Counted from the stretch's first letter, positions 7,357-15,771 are shown. The stretch: 24,664 nt of DNA from Lysobacteraceae bacterium (GCA_020201295.1 JAIVHA010000006.1:1-24664); one strand, 5' to 3'. Made by a program: numbers and translations. The notes: generated by a model from the sequence alone, not told the origin.

Positions 7357-9387
7357 TCATGGGCGCGGTGCCGGCCGATCCACGATGCCCAGCCGCTGTT
7401 CCAGTTCGCTGCGCAGGCGGGTGAATTCCTCGGCGAAATCCCGCTCGTGGCGATGGCCGGTGCCGGCAAACAGAAGACGGGTGTGGCCGTCCTTTTCTTC
7501 CACCCGGAACCAGAGCCGGCTGTGACGCACGTAGAACATCAGGAACACGCCCAAGGTCAGCAGGGCGCAGCCCAAGTACACTACATTCTTGCCGGGGGCA
7601 CGGGCGATTTGCAACCCCGATGCCTGTAGGTGTTCAAAACCGGTCAACTGGGCGAAAAAGGGCGCGCCGTAGTGGCCGAGGGACGAGATGGCATTGAGGC
7701 TGTCGTCGAAGAATCGCGCGTCCGTCTCGGACATGCCCGGGGAGAAATCGATCCCTTCCCCGGCCAGGAGTTCCAGGTACAGCTCGCCAAGGATGGTCTG
7801 CAGCACCTTGAGGTAGGCATCCATCACCTGGGTGCGCCGCTCCTCCGGCGCCGAGCGGTTTACCTGTTCGAGGATGGCGTCGACGCCGCCCTGGGTGAAC
7901 AGGCCCACCAGGTGGACCATGTTCTCGATGACCTCCTGGCGCAGCTCGGGGCGCTCCAGGGTCAGCTGGTCGAAGCTGCCGCGCGTGGTCTCCTCGGCCA
8001 GCTGGCGCACCCGCTCCTGGTCACGCAACAGGGCATTGAACTTGAGGAAGCGCTCCAGGCTGTACTTGCCGTCGGCGGGGATGTGCAGGTAGCGGAAGGG
8101 CTCCGCGGGGGTGGTGCGCACGCCGCTGATGAACATGGAGCGGCCTTCGAACTCCACCGGGGACATGTAGTTTTCGTACTCGCGTGCCGCGCCGGTCTCG
8201 TCGCGCAGCTTGTAGGTGAAACTGGGGCCATAGTTGCGGAACTGCTTGCCGGACGCGTCGTCGTCCTCCACGGGGTTCACGTTGTAGAGCTTGAAATCGG
8301 TCAGTTCCATGGTCAGCGGGCCGCGCGGGCTCGTCACCTTCACGTCCTGGAACACCGCGCTCTCGATGTCATGGGGCTGGAGCTCGCGGGCGAGCAGGGG
8401 CCAGGCGCGGATGTTGAGCTTGCTGCCGCCGTCGTTGAAGCTGGCCTGGTAGATGGCGTAGCCCTTGTAGATCAGCGGGTGATTGACGGCGATGGTGGAC
8501 TCGAAGGGTTCCTCCAGTTCCGGGTCATGGATCACCAGGTCACTTTCAAAGGACTTGGGCTGGCCGGTGAAGTAGTGCTCGATGCGGAAGTCCTTCAGCT
8601 CGATGCGGAACGGCAGCGGCTGCACCAGGTAGCCGTCGCGCAGCTGCAGGAAGGCCAGGTTGGCGGAGGTCCCCTCGGCGATGGTGACCGAGCCGCGGAA
8701 GGACGGGTTCTTCACCGACAACCAGCTTTCCGCGGGCACCTGGGAGGCGGGGATGTCACGCGTTTCGACCTGGATCTGGCCGGAGCTTTCCTTGAGCTTG
8801 AGGGGGACGTTGCCGTCCACCAGGCCACCGATACAGATGATGACGATGGCCGCATGGGTGAAGACATAGCCGAGCCGGTTCCAGCTGCCCTTCATGGCGG
8901 CATGGATGCGGTGGTCGCCGTGATCCTGGCTGCGCAGGCGATAGCCATGCGTGCGCGCCATGGCCGCCAGCTGGGGGGTGACCTCGGCTTCCGGCCGGGG
9001 GACGACCCATTCCTGGCGATTATGAAAGGCGCGCAGGGAGTTGAGTCCTGCATGGGTGCGGAAGTGGGTGATGCTCCGGAGCATGGTGGGTGCATTGCGG
9101 TAGATGCACACGCTGGTGGAAACCACCAGGAAGCCCAGGATGAACAGGAACCAGCCGGCGCTGTACACATCATAAAGTGCCAGCTTTTCGAACACCTCGA
9201 ACCAGAAGGGACCGAACTTGATGATGTAGTTCTGGTAGGGCTCGTTCTGTTTGAGCACCGTGCCGATCACCGAGGCTACCGCTACGGCCATCAACAGGGT
9301 GATGGCCAGGTTCATGGAACCGAGGAATTCCAGCAGGATGTGGGCGCGGGAGGGCGCGGCTCGGGTGCTGGCGGCTGGGCTGCTCAC
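7357..9387 (-). CDS. resB: cytochrome c biogenesis protein ResB (Ccs1)
   Basis: Partner of CcsB in System II heme delivery; an inner-membrane protein with a large periplasmic domain (676 aa). It starts with a helix around SMNLAITLLMAVAVASVIGTV, then NEPYQNYIIKFGPFWFEVF and further helices (GWFLFILGFLVVSTSVCIYRNAP). A long soluble region and a last helix near the end (NVVYLGCALLTLGVFLMFYVRHSRLWF) follow. These blocks match the ResB family and the length is normal. The start at 9387 is GTG with a poor ribosome-binding site; an upstream or nearby start is possible. It lies upstream of ccsB on the same strand and downstream of cytochrome c4, so a heme-attachment machine sits next to a likely client. 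Confidence 0.92.
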   Translation of the reverse strand: MSSPAASTRAAPSRAHILLEFLGSMNLAITLLMAVAVASVIGTVLKQNEPYQNYIIKFGPFWFEVFEKLALYDVYSAGWFLFILGFLVVSTSVCIYRNAPTMLRSITHFRTHAGLNSLRAFHNRQEWVVPRPEAEVTPQLAAMARTHGYRLRSQDHGDHRIHAAMKGSWNRLGYVFTHAAIVIICIGGLVDGNVPLKLKESSGQIQVETRDIPASQVPAESWLSVKNPSFRGSVTIAEGTSANLAFLQLRDGYLVQPLPFRIELKDFRIEHYFTGQPKSFESDLVIHDPELEEPFESTIAVNHPLIYKGYAIYQASFNDGGSKLNIRAWPLLARELQPHDIESAVFQDVKVTSPRGPLTMELTDFKLYNVNPVEDDDASGKQFRNYGPSFTYKLRDETGAAREYENYMSPVEFEGRSMFISGVRTTPAEPFRYLHIPADGKYSLERFLKFNALLRDQERVRQLAEETTRGSFDQLTLERPELRQEVIENMVHLVGLFTQGGVDAILEQVNRSAPEERRTQVMDAYLKVLQTILGELYLELLAGEGIDFSPGMSETDARFFDDSLNAISSLGHYGAPFFAQLTGFEHLQASGLQIARAPGKNVVYLGCALLTLGVFLMFYVRHSRLWFRVEEKDGHTRLLFAGTGHRHERDFAEEFTRLRSELEQRLGIVDRPAPRP

Positions 9388-9490
9388 GGATTAGGGTGTC
9401 TTGGTCCCGGTTGGAGGCTGGAATCGCGCCATTGTAGCGGCTTGCTTGGGACAATGGACACGCCGATGGCGCGGGAGTTCAGGGGCTGGA

Positions 9491-9526
9491 GACCAGGAAG
9501 GGTGGCCTGGGCCACCCTTCCTGGTC
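9491..9526 (-). terminator. strong hairpin after cytochrome c4
   Basis: GACCAGGAAGGGTGGCC (9491-9507) and its exact reverse complement (9510-9526) form a 17-pair stem with a two-base spacer, 20 bases past the cytochrome c4 stop. There is no T-run on the minus side. It may be a stability or pausing hairpin, or a Rho-assisted stop, rather than a classic intrinsic terminator. It separates cytochrome c4 from resB. Confidence 0.5.
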
Positions 9527-9545
9527 AGGGCTCTGGCGAGTGAGC

Positions 9546-10154
9546 CTATTGCATGCCCTGGATGTAGGAGGCGACGGCCTGCATTTCCGCCTCGGTCATC
9601 TTGGTGGCGATGTTCTGCATCATCATGCCGGCGTCGTTGGCACGCTCGCCACGCTTGAAGGCCTTCAGCTGGTTGACCGTGTAGGCGGCATGCTGGCCGG
9701 CCAGGGCGGGGAAGTTGGCGGCCGGGTTGCCGGCGCCCATGGGGCCGTGGCACGCGATGCAGGCGGCTACGCCGGTGCTCATGTTGCCACCGCGGTACAA
9801 CTGGCGGCCCTGATCGACCAGGTCGGGGTCGGCTTGGCCGGGCTTGGCGGTCTGGCTGGCGTAGTAGGCGGCCAGGTCCTGCATGTCCTGGTCGCTGAGG
9901 GGTGCGGCCATGGGGGACATCAGGGCATTGTTGCGATCGCCGTCCTTGAAATTACGCAGCTGCTTGACGAGGTAGTCGGGGTGCTGGCCGGCCAGGGACG
10001 GCCATTCCGGGTTCATGCTGTTGCCGTCGGCGCCGTGACAGGCGACGCAGCTGGCGGACTTGGTCTTGCCGGCAGCGGCATCGCCCGCGGCCAGGCTCGG
10101 GCCGGAGATGGCGAGCATGGAAACAACTGCTGCAAAAACAAACCACTTATTCAT
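9546..10154 (-). CDS. diheme cytochrome c4
   Basis: Periplasmic electron carrier (202 aa precursor), usually donating to terminal oxidases. The signal peptide MNKWFVFAAVVSMLAISGPS-LAAG has a likely cut near residue 22-23. Two homologous halves follow: heme 1 CVACH (36-40) with a methionine ligand candidate in ALMSPMAAPLSD (about 79-82), and heme 2 CIACH (132-136) with a ligand candidate in the NDAGMMMQNIA stretch. PSLAGQHPDYLVKQL and PALAGQHAAYTVNQL are the matching segments of the two halves, typical of c4. I chose the ATG at 10154 over the 10292 frame start because it gives a clean signal peptide and AGGAG lies upstream. It is divergent from engB. The cytochrome c4-engB-polA order is also found in Pseudomonas. 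Confidence 0.93.
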   Translation of the reverse strand: MNKWFVFAAVVSMLAISGPSLAAGDAAAGKTKSASCVACHGADGNSMNPEWPSLAGQHPDYLVKQLRNFKDGDRNNALMSPMAAPLSDQDMQDLAAYYASQTAKPGQADPDLVDQGRQLYRGGNMSTGVAACIACHGPMGAGNPAANFPALAGQHAAYTVNQLKAFKRGERANDAGMMMQNIATKMTEAEMQAVASYIQGMQ

Positions 10155-10290
10155 TTTACACCTGCTCCTGTCATTCAGCGGCGCTGGTCGGGAAACCAAA
10201 AAAGAGCCAGATTGTATACCAGCCACCCGGGTCCGGGTCAACTGCAAAGGTTTCATGACAAGCGCCGCCAAGACGGGGAAAATGCCTGCC

Positions 10291-10926
10291 ATGACGAATC
10301 CTTATCAGCAGGCCCACTTTCTGATCAGTGCCCCCGACATCCGCTTTGCGCCCCCTGACGAGGGCGCGGAAGTGGCCTTCGCCGGGCGCTCCAACGCCGG
10401 CAAGTCCAGCGCGCTCAATGTGATCAGCAACCAAAAGGCGCTGGCACGCACCAGTAAAACGCCGGGGCGCACCCAGCAGATCAACTTCTTTGCCATGGAC
10501 GAGGGGCACCGCCTGGTGGACCTGCCCGGCTACGGCTATGCCAAGGTGCCGATCAAAATGAAGCGCCAGTGGCAGGCGGCCCTGGGTGAGTACCTGGAGA
10601 AGCGCACGGCACTCAAGGGACTGGTCCTGCTGATGGACGTGCGCCATCCCCTGACCGAGTTCGATGTGCAGATGCTGGGCTGGACGGCGCAGGCGCGTCT
10701 GCCCACCCACGTGCTGCTGACCAAGGCCGACAAGCTCAAGCGCGGCGCTGCCCAGGCCAGCTTGCTGCAGGTGCGCAAACAGCTGGCGGGCCTGCATGCC
10801 TGGGCCACGGTACAGCTGTTCTCCGCCCTCGATCGTCAGGGGGTGGAAGAGGCGCGCAAACAGCTCGACCGCTGGCTGTTCCCGGAAACGGCGCATGACA
10901 CCACCGCCCCGGAACCTCCCCCGTAG
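10291..10926 (+). CDS. engB: ribosome biogenesis GTPase EngB (YsxC/YihA)
   Basis: TRAFAC-class GTPase (211 aa) needed for large-subunit assembly. G1 P-loop GRSNAGKSS (32-40), G2 in SKTPGRTQ (55-62), G3 DLPGYGYA (77-84), G4 TKAD (144-147) and G5 region FSALD (177-181) are all present. The ATG at 10291 matches homologues that begin MTN..YQQ. ATG 10282 (GGGGAA too close) and ATG 10255 (AAAGG at suitable spacing) are alternatives that would add 3 or 12 residues. The TAG stop is the TAG of the REP arm GTAGGAGC that starts at 10923, so the repeat defines the C-terminus after APEPPP. It converges on polA. Confidence 0.95.
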   Translation: MTNPYQQAHFLISAPDIRFAPPDEGAEVAFAGRSNAGKSSALNVISNQKALARTSKTPGRTQQINFFAMDEGHRLVDLPGYGYAKVPIKMKRQWQAALGEYLEKRTALKGLVLLMDVRHPLTEFDVQMLGWTAQARLPTHVLLTKADKLKRGAAQASLLQVRKQLAGLHAWATVQLFSALDRQGVEEARKQLDRWLFPETAHDTTAPEPPP

Positions 10927-10992
10927 GAGCGGGCTCTGCCCGCGAACTGTCCGGGGACCCGCAGGCCGTTCGCGGGCAGAGCCCGCTCCTAT
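10923..10992. repeat. REP palindrome overlapping the engB stop
   Basis: Arm 10923-10947 starts GTAGGAGCGGGC and arm 10968-10992 ends GCCCGCTCCTAT. The two are inverted copies with a single terminal mismatch and a 20-base spacer. Its first bases supply the engB stop codon. It may also serve as the 3' end structure of the engB message. Confidence 0.9.
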
Positions 10993-11027
10993 GGAGACAT
11001 GTTCGGACCGATTGCCAAATCGCGGGC

Positions 11028-11068
11028 AAAAAAAACCCCGGGTTGCAAGGGGGGGAAGCACCGGGGTT
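11028..11068 (-). terminator. intrinsic terminator of the small RNA / polA strand
   Basis: The stem AACCCCGG / CCGGGGTT (11068-11061 with 11041-11034) runs directly into Ts on the minus strand, seen as A8 at 11028-11035 on the plus strand. Six Ts remain unpaired after the stem. This is a classic Rho-independent terminator and fixes the transcribed strand as that of polA. Confidence 0.85.
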
Positions 11069-11170
11069 AAAACACCCGGCTTGGGGAAACCGGGTTGGAG
11101 GAATCCCGCTTCGGGGGGGGAAGCGGGACGGCGCTTGCGCGCCATGGGTAAAGGGTTTGTCAGTGTCTGG
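11028..11170 (-). ncRNA. candidate sX13-like small RNA with C-rich loops
   Basis: This lies in the 380-base gap between engB and polA. Read on the polA strand, a single-stranded stretch (ACAAACCCTTTACCC) is followed by four hairpins. Stem 1 is 11143-11130 (GGCGC-GCAA-GCGCC). Stem 2 is 11128-11104, an 8-pair stem (TCCCGCTT/AAGCGGGA) with loop CCCCCCCCG. Stem 3 is 11095-11074 (ACCCGG/CCGGGT) with loop TTTCCCCAAG. Stem 4 is 11068-11034 (AACCCCGG/CCGGGGTT) with an inner TGC/GCA pairing and a C7 loop, followed by a U-run. C-rich loops that bind G-rich mRNA sites define the Xanthomonas sX13 family. Spot 42 and ErsA occupy the same polA-engB gap in E. coli and Pseudomonas. The 5' end is uncertain (11165-11241). 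Confidence 0.72.
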
Positions 11171-11247
11171 TCTCTATGGCGATCCTTGTGTCCTGGGTTA
11201 CTGACCCGGTGCCGGTCCGGCGGCACCCGAATTCATCATCTGTGCAC

Positions 11248-11275
11248 ATAATAGGTCATTCCGGCGAGATTTAAA
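11248..11275 (-). promoter_or_regulatory. possible small-RNA promoter
   Basis: On the minus strand TTTAAA (11275-11270) and TATTAT (11253-11248) are separated by 16 bases. Initiation near 11241 would give an RNA of about 210 bases including a further 7-pair hairpin (GGTGCCG/CGGCACC). A shorter RNA starting near 11165-11170 downstream of a weak CATAGA box is an alternative. A half copy of the CGTCATTCCGG repeat lies inside the spacer. Confidence 0.3.
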
Positions 11276-11306
11276 GGCTTGTGATGCAAATGCCGTTTGT
11301 GCTAGC

Positions 11307-13797
11307 TCAATGCGCCTCGTCCCAGTTATGACCTGCGCCCGATTCGACCCGGAGTGGCACGGATAGTTCCGCGGCCCCCTCCATGGCTTCGCAAATACCT
11401 GATTTTGCGAGCTCCAGGTCCTTTTCCACCACTTCGAACACCAGTTCGTCGTGGACCTGCATAATCAATGTGACGCCGAGGCCGGACCCTTTATTCCATG
11501 TTTCCACGCGCAGCATGGCACGCTTGATGATGTCCGCCGCCGTGCCCTGCATGGGGGCGTTGATGGCGGTGCGCTCCGCGGCCGCGCGGCGCTGGCCGTT
11601 GCGGTCGCGGATCTCCGGCAGGTAGAGGCGGCGGCCGAATACCGTTTCCACGTAGCCCTGTTCGCGGGCCTGTTCGCGGGTCTCGTCCATGTAGCGCTTC
11701 ACGCCGGGATAACGCTCGAAATAGAGGTCCACGTAGCGCTGGGCGGAGCCGCGGTCGGTGCCCAGCTGGCGCGCCAGACCGAAGGCGGACATGCCGTAGA
11801 TGAGCCCGAAGTTGATGGCCTTGGCGGAACGGCGCTGGTCGCCGCTCACCTGTCCCGGTGGGATGCCGAACACCTCGGCGGCGGTGGCGCGGTGGATGTC
11901 GGCATCGGCGGCGAAGGCCGCCAGCAGACCCTCGTCCCGCGACAGGTGGGCCATGATGCGCAACTCGATCTGGGAATAGTCCGCCGCCAGCAGGCGACAG
12001 CCCTCGGGCGCGATGAAGGCCTGGCGGATGCGCCGGCCCTCCTCGGTGCGGATGGGAATATTCTGCAGGTTGGGATCCGAGGAGGACAGCCGTCCGGTGG
12101 CGGCCACCGCCTGGTGATAGGAAGTATGCACGCGGCCGGTGTCGGTATCGATCTGTTCCGGCAGCTTGTCGGTGTAGGTGGACTTGAGTTTGCTGAGCGA
12201 GCGGTGCTCGAGCAGCACCCGCGGCAGTTCGTGGCCCTGATCCGCCAGCTCCTGTAGTACGTTCTCCGCCGTGGAGGGCGCGCCCTTGGGGGTCTTGCTC
12301 AACACCGGCAGTTCCAGCTTGTCGAACAGGATCTCCTGGATCTGCTTGGGCGAGCCCAGGTTGAAGGGCTGGCCGGCGATGTCGTGGGCCTGTGCCTCGA
12401 TTTCATGCAGGCGCTTGGCCAGCTCCCGGCTCTGGATGGCGAGCAGCTTGCGGTCCACCAGCACGCCGCGCTGCTCCATGGCGGCCAGAATGGGGATCAA
12501 CGGGATCTCGATGTCCTGGTAGACGGCACGCAGGCCGGCTTCCGCCTGCAGCTTCGGCCACAGGGTTTCGTGCAGGCGCAGGGTGATGTCGGCGTCCTCG
12601 GCGGCATAGGGCGCGGCCTCCTCGATCGCCACCTGGTTGAAGCTGAGTTGTTTGGCGCCCTTGCCGGCCACCTCTTCGAAGAGGATGGTCTGGTGGTCGA
12701 GGTATTTGCGCGCCAGGGAATCCATGTCGTGGCGGGTGGCGGTGCTGTCCAGCACATAGGATTCCAGCATGGTGTCGTGGGCGATACCGCGCGCGCAAGC
12801 TGGTGGTCTCCGTATCGAAGGCGAACAGCTCGGCCCGCTCCAGTCGTTCGAGCCAGGCATCGAGCTGCTTCTGTGTGAGTATGGTTTCGTAGTCGGCGTC
12901 CAGCGGTTCGCGGACGGCGGAAGGGCTGACTTCCGGTGCCGCACCTTCGTCCAGCTGGCGCAGCCAGGTGTTGAACTCCAGCGTTTTGTACCACTCGCGC
13001 AGGGTATCCCCGTCCGGTTCCCGGCGTCGCAGGCTGGCGGGGTCGTCTTCCAGTTCCACATCGCAGCGGATGGTGGCGAGCTGGCGTGACAGGGCCAGGG
13101 TGTCGAGGCTGGCGCGCAGGCTTTCACCCACCTTGCCCTTGATCTCGTCGGCATGGGCGATGATCTCGTCCAGGGAGCCATATTCGTTGAGCCACTTGGC
13201 CGCCGTCTTGGGGCCTACCTTGGGCACACCGGGGATGTTGTCGGAGGTATCGCCCACCAGGGCCAGGTAGTCGATGATGCGCTCCGGCGGCACACCGAAT
13301 TTTTCCACCACGCCGGCGGGGTCCAGCAGGGTGTTGCTCATGGTATTGATGAGGGTGACCTGCTCGTCCACCAGCTGCGCCATGTCCTTGTCGCCGGTGG
13401 AGATGAGGGTGTGCCGGCCCTCGCGCGAGGCCTGGCGCGCCAGGGTGCCGATGACATCGTCCGCCTCCACCCCGGCCACCTGCAGCAGGGGCAACCCCAT
13501 GGCGCGCACCAGGGCGTGCAGGGGGGCGATCTGGGCGCTCAATTCCTCGGGCATGGGCGGCCGGTGGGCCTTGTATTCGGTGAACAGTTCGTCGCGGAAG
13601 GTCTTGCCCTTGGCATCGAATACCACGGCAATCTGTTCCGGCGTATAGTCGGCGATCAGTTTGCGCAGCATATTGGCCACGCCGTACACCGCCCCGGTGG
13701 GTTCGCCCCGGGAGTTGGTCAGTGGGGGCAATGCGTGAAAGGCACGGTACAGATAGGACGATCCATCCACCAGGACAAAGGGGTTGGGTTTGTGCAT
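11307..13797 (-). pseudogene. polA: DNA polymerase I, internal deletion plus frame change
   Basis: Repair and Okazaki-fragment polymerase. From the ATG at 13797 the first frame encodes the 5' nuclease domain (LVDGSSYLYRAFHALPPL; EADDVIGTLA; LVGDTSDNIPGVPKVGPKTA) and reaches the start of the 3'-5' exonuclease fold (FAFDTETTSL, 334 residues). The rest, from RGIAHDTMLESYVLDS to the end (494 residues), continues in another frame and includes SADYSQIELRIMAHLS-type motif A (here AADYSQIELR), RRSAKAINFGLIYG and MQVHDELVFE. About 75 codons expected between these points, including the third exonuclease carboxylate (E. coli D424), are missing at 12790-12796 (CTTGCGCGCGCGG). Both remaining parts are otherwise well conserved, which suggests a recent event or an assembly gap. 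The start has GGGAG nine bases upstream. Confidence 0.9.
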
Positions 13798-13946
13798 TGG
13801 GTCGGGCTCCCGGCTCGTTTCCGTCGCGGCAAGGTCGCCATGGTATCATTCCGGCCCGGCGCGCATGCCAACGGTATGAAATTTGCACCGTCACAGGGGT
13901 GACGGAATTCCAACAGGGCCCTTCGGGCGGGCAGGACAGGCAGACA

Positions 13947-14672
13947 ATGGACGAAGACAAGAATCTGGTGCGGCGGGGCCTGGTCCCCATCAACGACACC
14001 CAGCTGACCCGTGAATCCTGGAAGATTTTCCAGATCATGGCGGAATTCGTGGAAGGCTTCGAGCGCCTGGCGCGCATCAAGCCCTCGGTGAGCATCTTCG
14101 GTTCGGCGCGCACCCCCACGGATCACCCTTACTATATATTGGCCGAGGAGATCGCGCGGCAGCTGTCCGATGCCGGTTTCTCCGTGGTCAGCGGCGGCGG
14201 CCCGGGCATCATGGAGGCGGCCAACAAGGGCTGTTACGGCGGCAAGTCGCCGAGCATCGGTCTCAACATTCAGCTCCCCCATGAACAGGCCGGCAACGAA
14301 TACCAGGACATTGCCCTCAACTTCCGCCACTTCTTCTCGCGCAAAGTGATGTTCGTGAAATACGCCTCGGCCTACGTGGTGCTGCCCGGAGGCTTTGGCA
14401 CCCTGGACGAGTTGGCGGAGATCCTCACCCTGGTGCAGACCGGCAAGACCCGGCGTATCCCCATCATCCTGGTGGGTAGGCAGTTCTGGACCGGACTGCT
14501 GGACTGGTTCCGGCAGACCCTGGTGGGCGAGGGCACCATCTCCCCCGAGGACATGGACCTTTTCCAACTGCTGGACGAACCCGGCGAGGTGGTGGATGCT
14601 ATATTCCATCACTACGAACACCGCGGCTTCGAGCCTTCCGCACGGGAGCGAGAGCTGCTGCTCGAGCTCTGA
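13947..14672 (+). CDS. LOG-family Rossmann-fold protein (TIGR00730)
   Basis: A 241-aa protein of the family once labelled 'lysine decarboxylase' and now known for nucleoside-5'-monophosphate phosphoribohydrolases (LOG). The two signature motifs are present: SGGGPGIMEAANKG (82-95) and PGGFGTLDE (147-155), the latter carrying the catalytic glutamate region, plus FFSRKVMF ahead of it. The ATG at 13947 follows AGGACAGG. The earlier frame start at 13722 runs through the polA promoter region and is rejected. It is divergent from polA, and its stop overlaps or closely abuts the next small gene (TGATG), indicating an operon. The physiological substrate cannot be told from sequence. Confidence 0.88.
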   Translation: MDEDKNLVRRGLVPINDTQLTRESWKIFQIMAEFVEGFERLARIKPSVSIFGSARTPTDHPYYILAEEIARQLSDAGFSVVSGGGPGIMEAANKGCYGGKSPSIGLNIQLPHEQAGNEYQDIALNFRHFFSRKVMFVKYASAYVVLPGGFGTLDELAEILTLVQTGKTRRIPIILVGRQFWTGLLDWFRQTLVGEGTISPEDMDLFQLLDEPGEVVDAIFHHYEHRGFEPSARERELLLEL

Positions 14673-14689
14673 TGACCAAGGATTTCCCC

Positions 14690-15013
14690 ATGCCCTACCT
14701 GTTGCTTGTCCTGACCCTGATGGCCGCCCCGGCAATGGCCGACAATGGTGCGCAACTGCCGGACCTGGCACCGCCTGCGCTGCCGGGCACCGTCTCCGAT
14801 GAGCTCGAACCCGAGGTCACCATCCGTCGCGACGGCGGCGGGCGGGTCGAGGAATACCGGATCAACGGCCAGCTTTATATGGTAAAGATCACGCCCGCCA
14901 AGGGTCCGGCCTACTACCTCATGGACACCAATGGCGACGGCGAGCTGGAATCGCGTCGCGGAGAACTGGATCCCCGGCTGCTGGTGCCGAACTGGGCGAT
15001 TTTCCGCTGGTAG
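14690..15013 (+). CDS. small exported protein, DUF2782-like
   Basis: A 107-aa protein with an N-terminal signal (MPYLLLVLTLMAAPAMA then DNG), a Pro-rich stretch, then a compact domain (EPEVTIRRDGGGRVEEYRINGQLYMVKITPAKGPAYYLMDTNGDGELESR) ending in LLVPNWAIFRW. This matches the short periplasmic DUF2782 proteins encoded next to polA in Pseudomonas (PA5494 position). Their function is unknown. The ATG at 14690 has AAGGA seven bases upstream. A coupled ATG at 14672, overlapping the LOG stop by one base, would add six residues (MTKDFP). DTNGDGELESR looks like a calcium-loop motif but may be coincidence. Confidence 0.82.
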   Translation: MPYLLLVLTLMAAPAMADNGAQLPDLAPPALPGTVSDELEPEVTIRRDGGGRVEEYRINGQLYMVKITPAKGPAYYLMDTNGDGELESRRGELDPRLLVPNWAIFRW

Positions 15014-15047
15014 AAATGGCCGCCGCAGGTGGTTCCGCATCCCACCT

Positions 15048-15208
15048 GTAGGAGCGGCCTTCGGCCGCGAATGATATGTGCCACGCCAGGTTCGCGGCCG
15101 AAGGCCGCTCCTACAGGATGTGCCTGTGCCACGCTGGTTCGCGGCCGAAGGCCGCTCCTACAGGATGTGCCTGCGCCACGCTGGTTCGCGGCCGAAGGCC
15201 GCTCCTAC
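15048..15208. repeat. REP palindrome with two extra tandem arms
   Basis: The pair 15048-15071 / 15091-15114 (GTAGGAGCGGCC ... GGCCGCTCCTAC) is followed by two further copies of the right arm at 15138-15161 and 15185-15208. The added unit is 47 bases (15115-15161 and 15162-15208, differing at one base), containing GCCACGCTGG plus the arm. The first interval carries a similar GCCACGCCAGG. This is a tandem expansion of a REP unit in the gap before dctQ, within the plausible leader of the TRAP genes. Confidence 0.9.
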
Positions 15209-15249
15209 AGGCAGTCACATGAACCGCAAGCCTGTATGATGCCCACCCC

Positions 15250-15771
15250 ATGAATACCCGTCCCCTGCTTGTTCTGGCCGACCGCCTCGACACCCTGGCG
15301 GAATGGACCGGCCGCGCCGTAGCCTGGCTGACCCTGGGCGTCGTGCTCGCCACCTTTGCCGTGGTGGTGCTGCGCTACGGTTTCAGCCTGAGCTCGACCA
15401 TGCTGCAGGAATCGATCCTGTACCTGCATGCCACGGTTTTCATGCTCGGCGCCGCCTATACCCTCAAGCAGGGTGGTCATGTGCGGGTGGATATCTTCTA
15501 TCGCAAGCTGTCGCCAACGTCCCGTGCCTGGGTCGATCTGGCCGGTGTCCTGTTCCTGTTGCTGCCGGTCTGTGTGTTCCTGTTCTGGGTGAGCGGGGAC
15601 TACGTGTCCAGCGCCTGGTCCATTCGCGAGGGTTCCCGTGAAGCGGGGGGGCTGCCCTGGGTCTATGTGCTGAAGACCGTTATCCCCCTCATGGCCGCGC
15701 TGCTCATCCTGCAGGGCATCTCCCAGCTGTGCCGCAGCCTGGCGCAGTTGCTGGGCGAGGACATGGCATGA
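15250..15771 (+). CDS. dctQ: TRAP transporter small membrane subunit
   Basis: Four-helix subunit (173 aa) of a tripartite ATP-independent periplasmic transporter, bridging the binding protein and the large permease. Helices are near residues 22-42 (AWLTLGVVLATFAVVVLRYGF), 54-70, 94-116 (LAGVLFLLLPVCVFLFW) and 136-157. The conserved loop QESILYLHATVFMLGAAYTLKQGGHVRVDIFY is the DctQ signature. The stop overlaps the dctM start (ATGA), so the pair is translationally coupled. The start has no strong ribosome-binding site, and the REP array lies 41 bases upstream. Confidence 0.93.
   Translation: MNTRPLLVLADRLDTLAEWTGRAVAWLTLGVVLATFAVVVLRYGFSLSSTMLQESILYLHATVFMLGAAYTLKQGGHVRVDIFYRKLSPTSRAWVDLAGVLFLLLPVCVFLFWVSGDYVSSAWSIREGSREAGGLPWVYVLKTVIPLMAALLILQGISQLCRSLAQLLGEDMA

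Noticed and set aside
7630..9543. 637-codon plus-strand frame opposite resB
   Set aside because: It is the shadow of the ResB gene; its composition (Val/Gly/His-rich) and lack of a ribosome-binding site are typical of antisense frames.
11034..11128. G-quadruplex region on the plus strand
   Set aside because: The G-runs are the complements of hairpin loops and stems that make better sense as a minus-strand RNA with a terminator; a quadruplex is possible but adds nothing needed.
12785..12800. Programmed frameshift or separate 5' nuclease gene in polA
   Set aside because: Residues are missing as well as the frame, no slippery site is evident, and the second part has no start codon or ribosome-binding site at its beginning.
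13842..13871. polA promoter (TTGGCA with AATGAT on the minus strand)
   Set aside because: The spacing is 15 bases and the -10 match is weak; not firm enough to list as a feature.
15048..15208. CRISPR-like array (regular 47-base period)
   Set aside because: The 'spacers' are near-identical, the repeat is a REP arm found elsewhere singly, and no cas genes are present.
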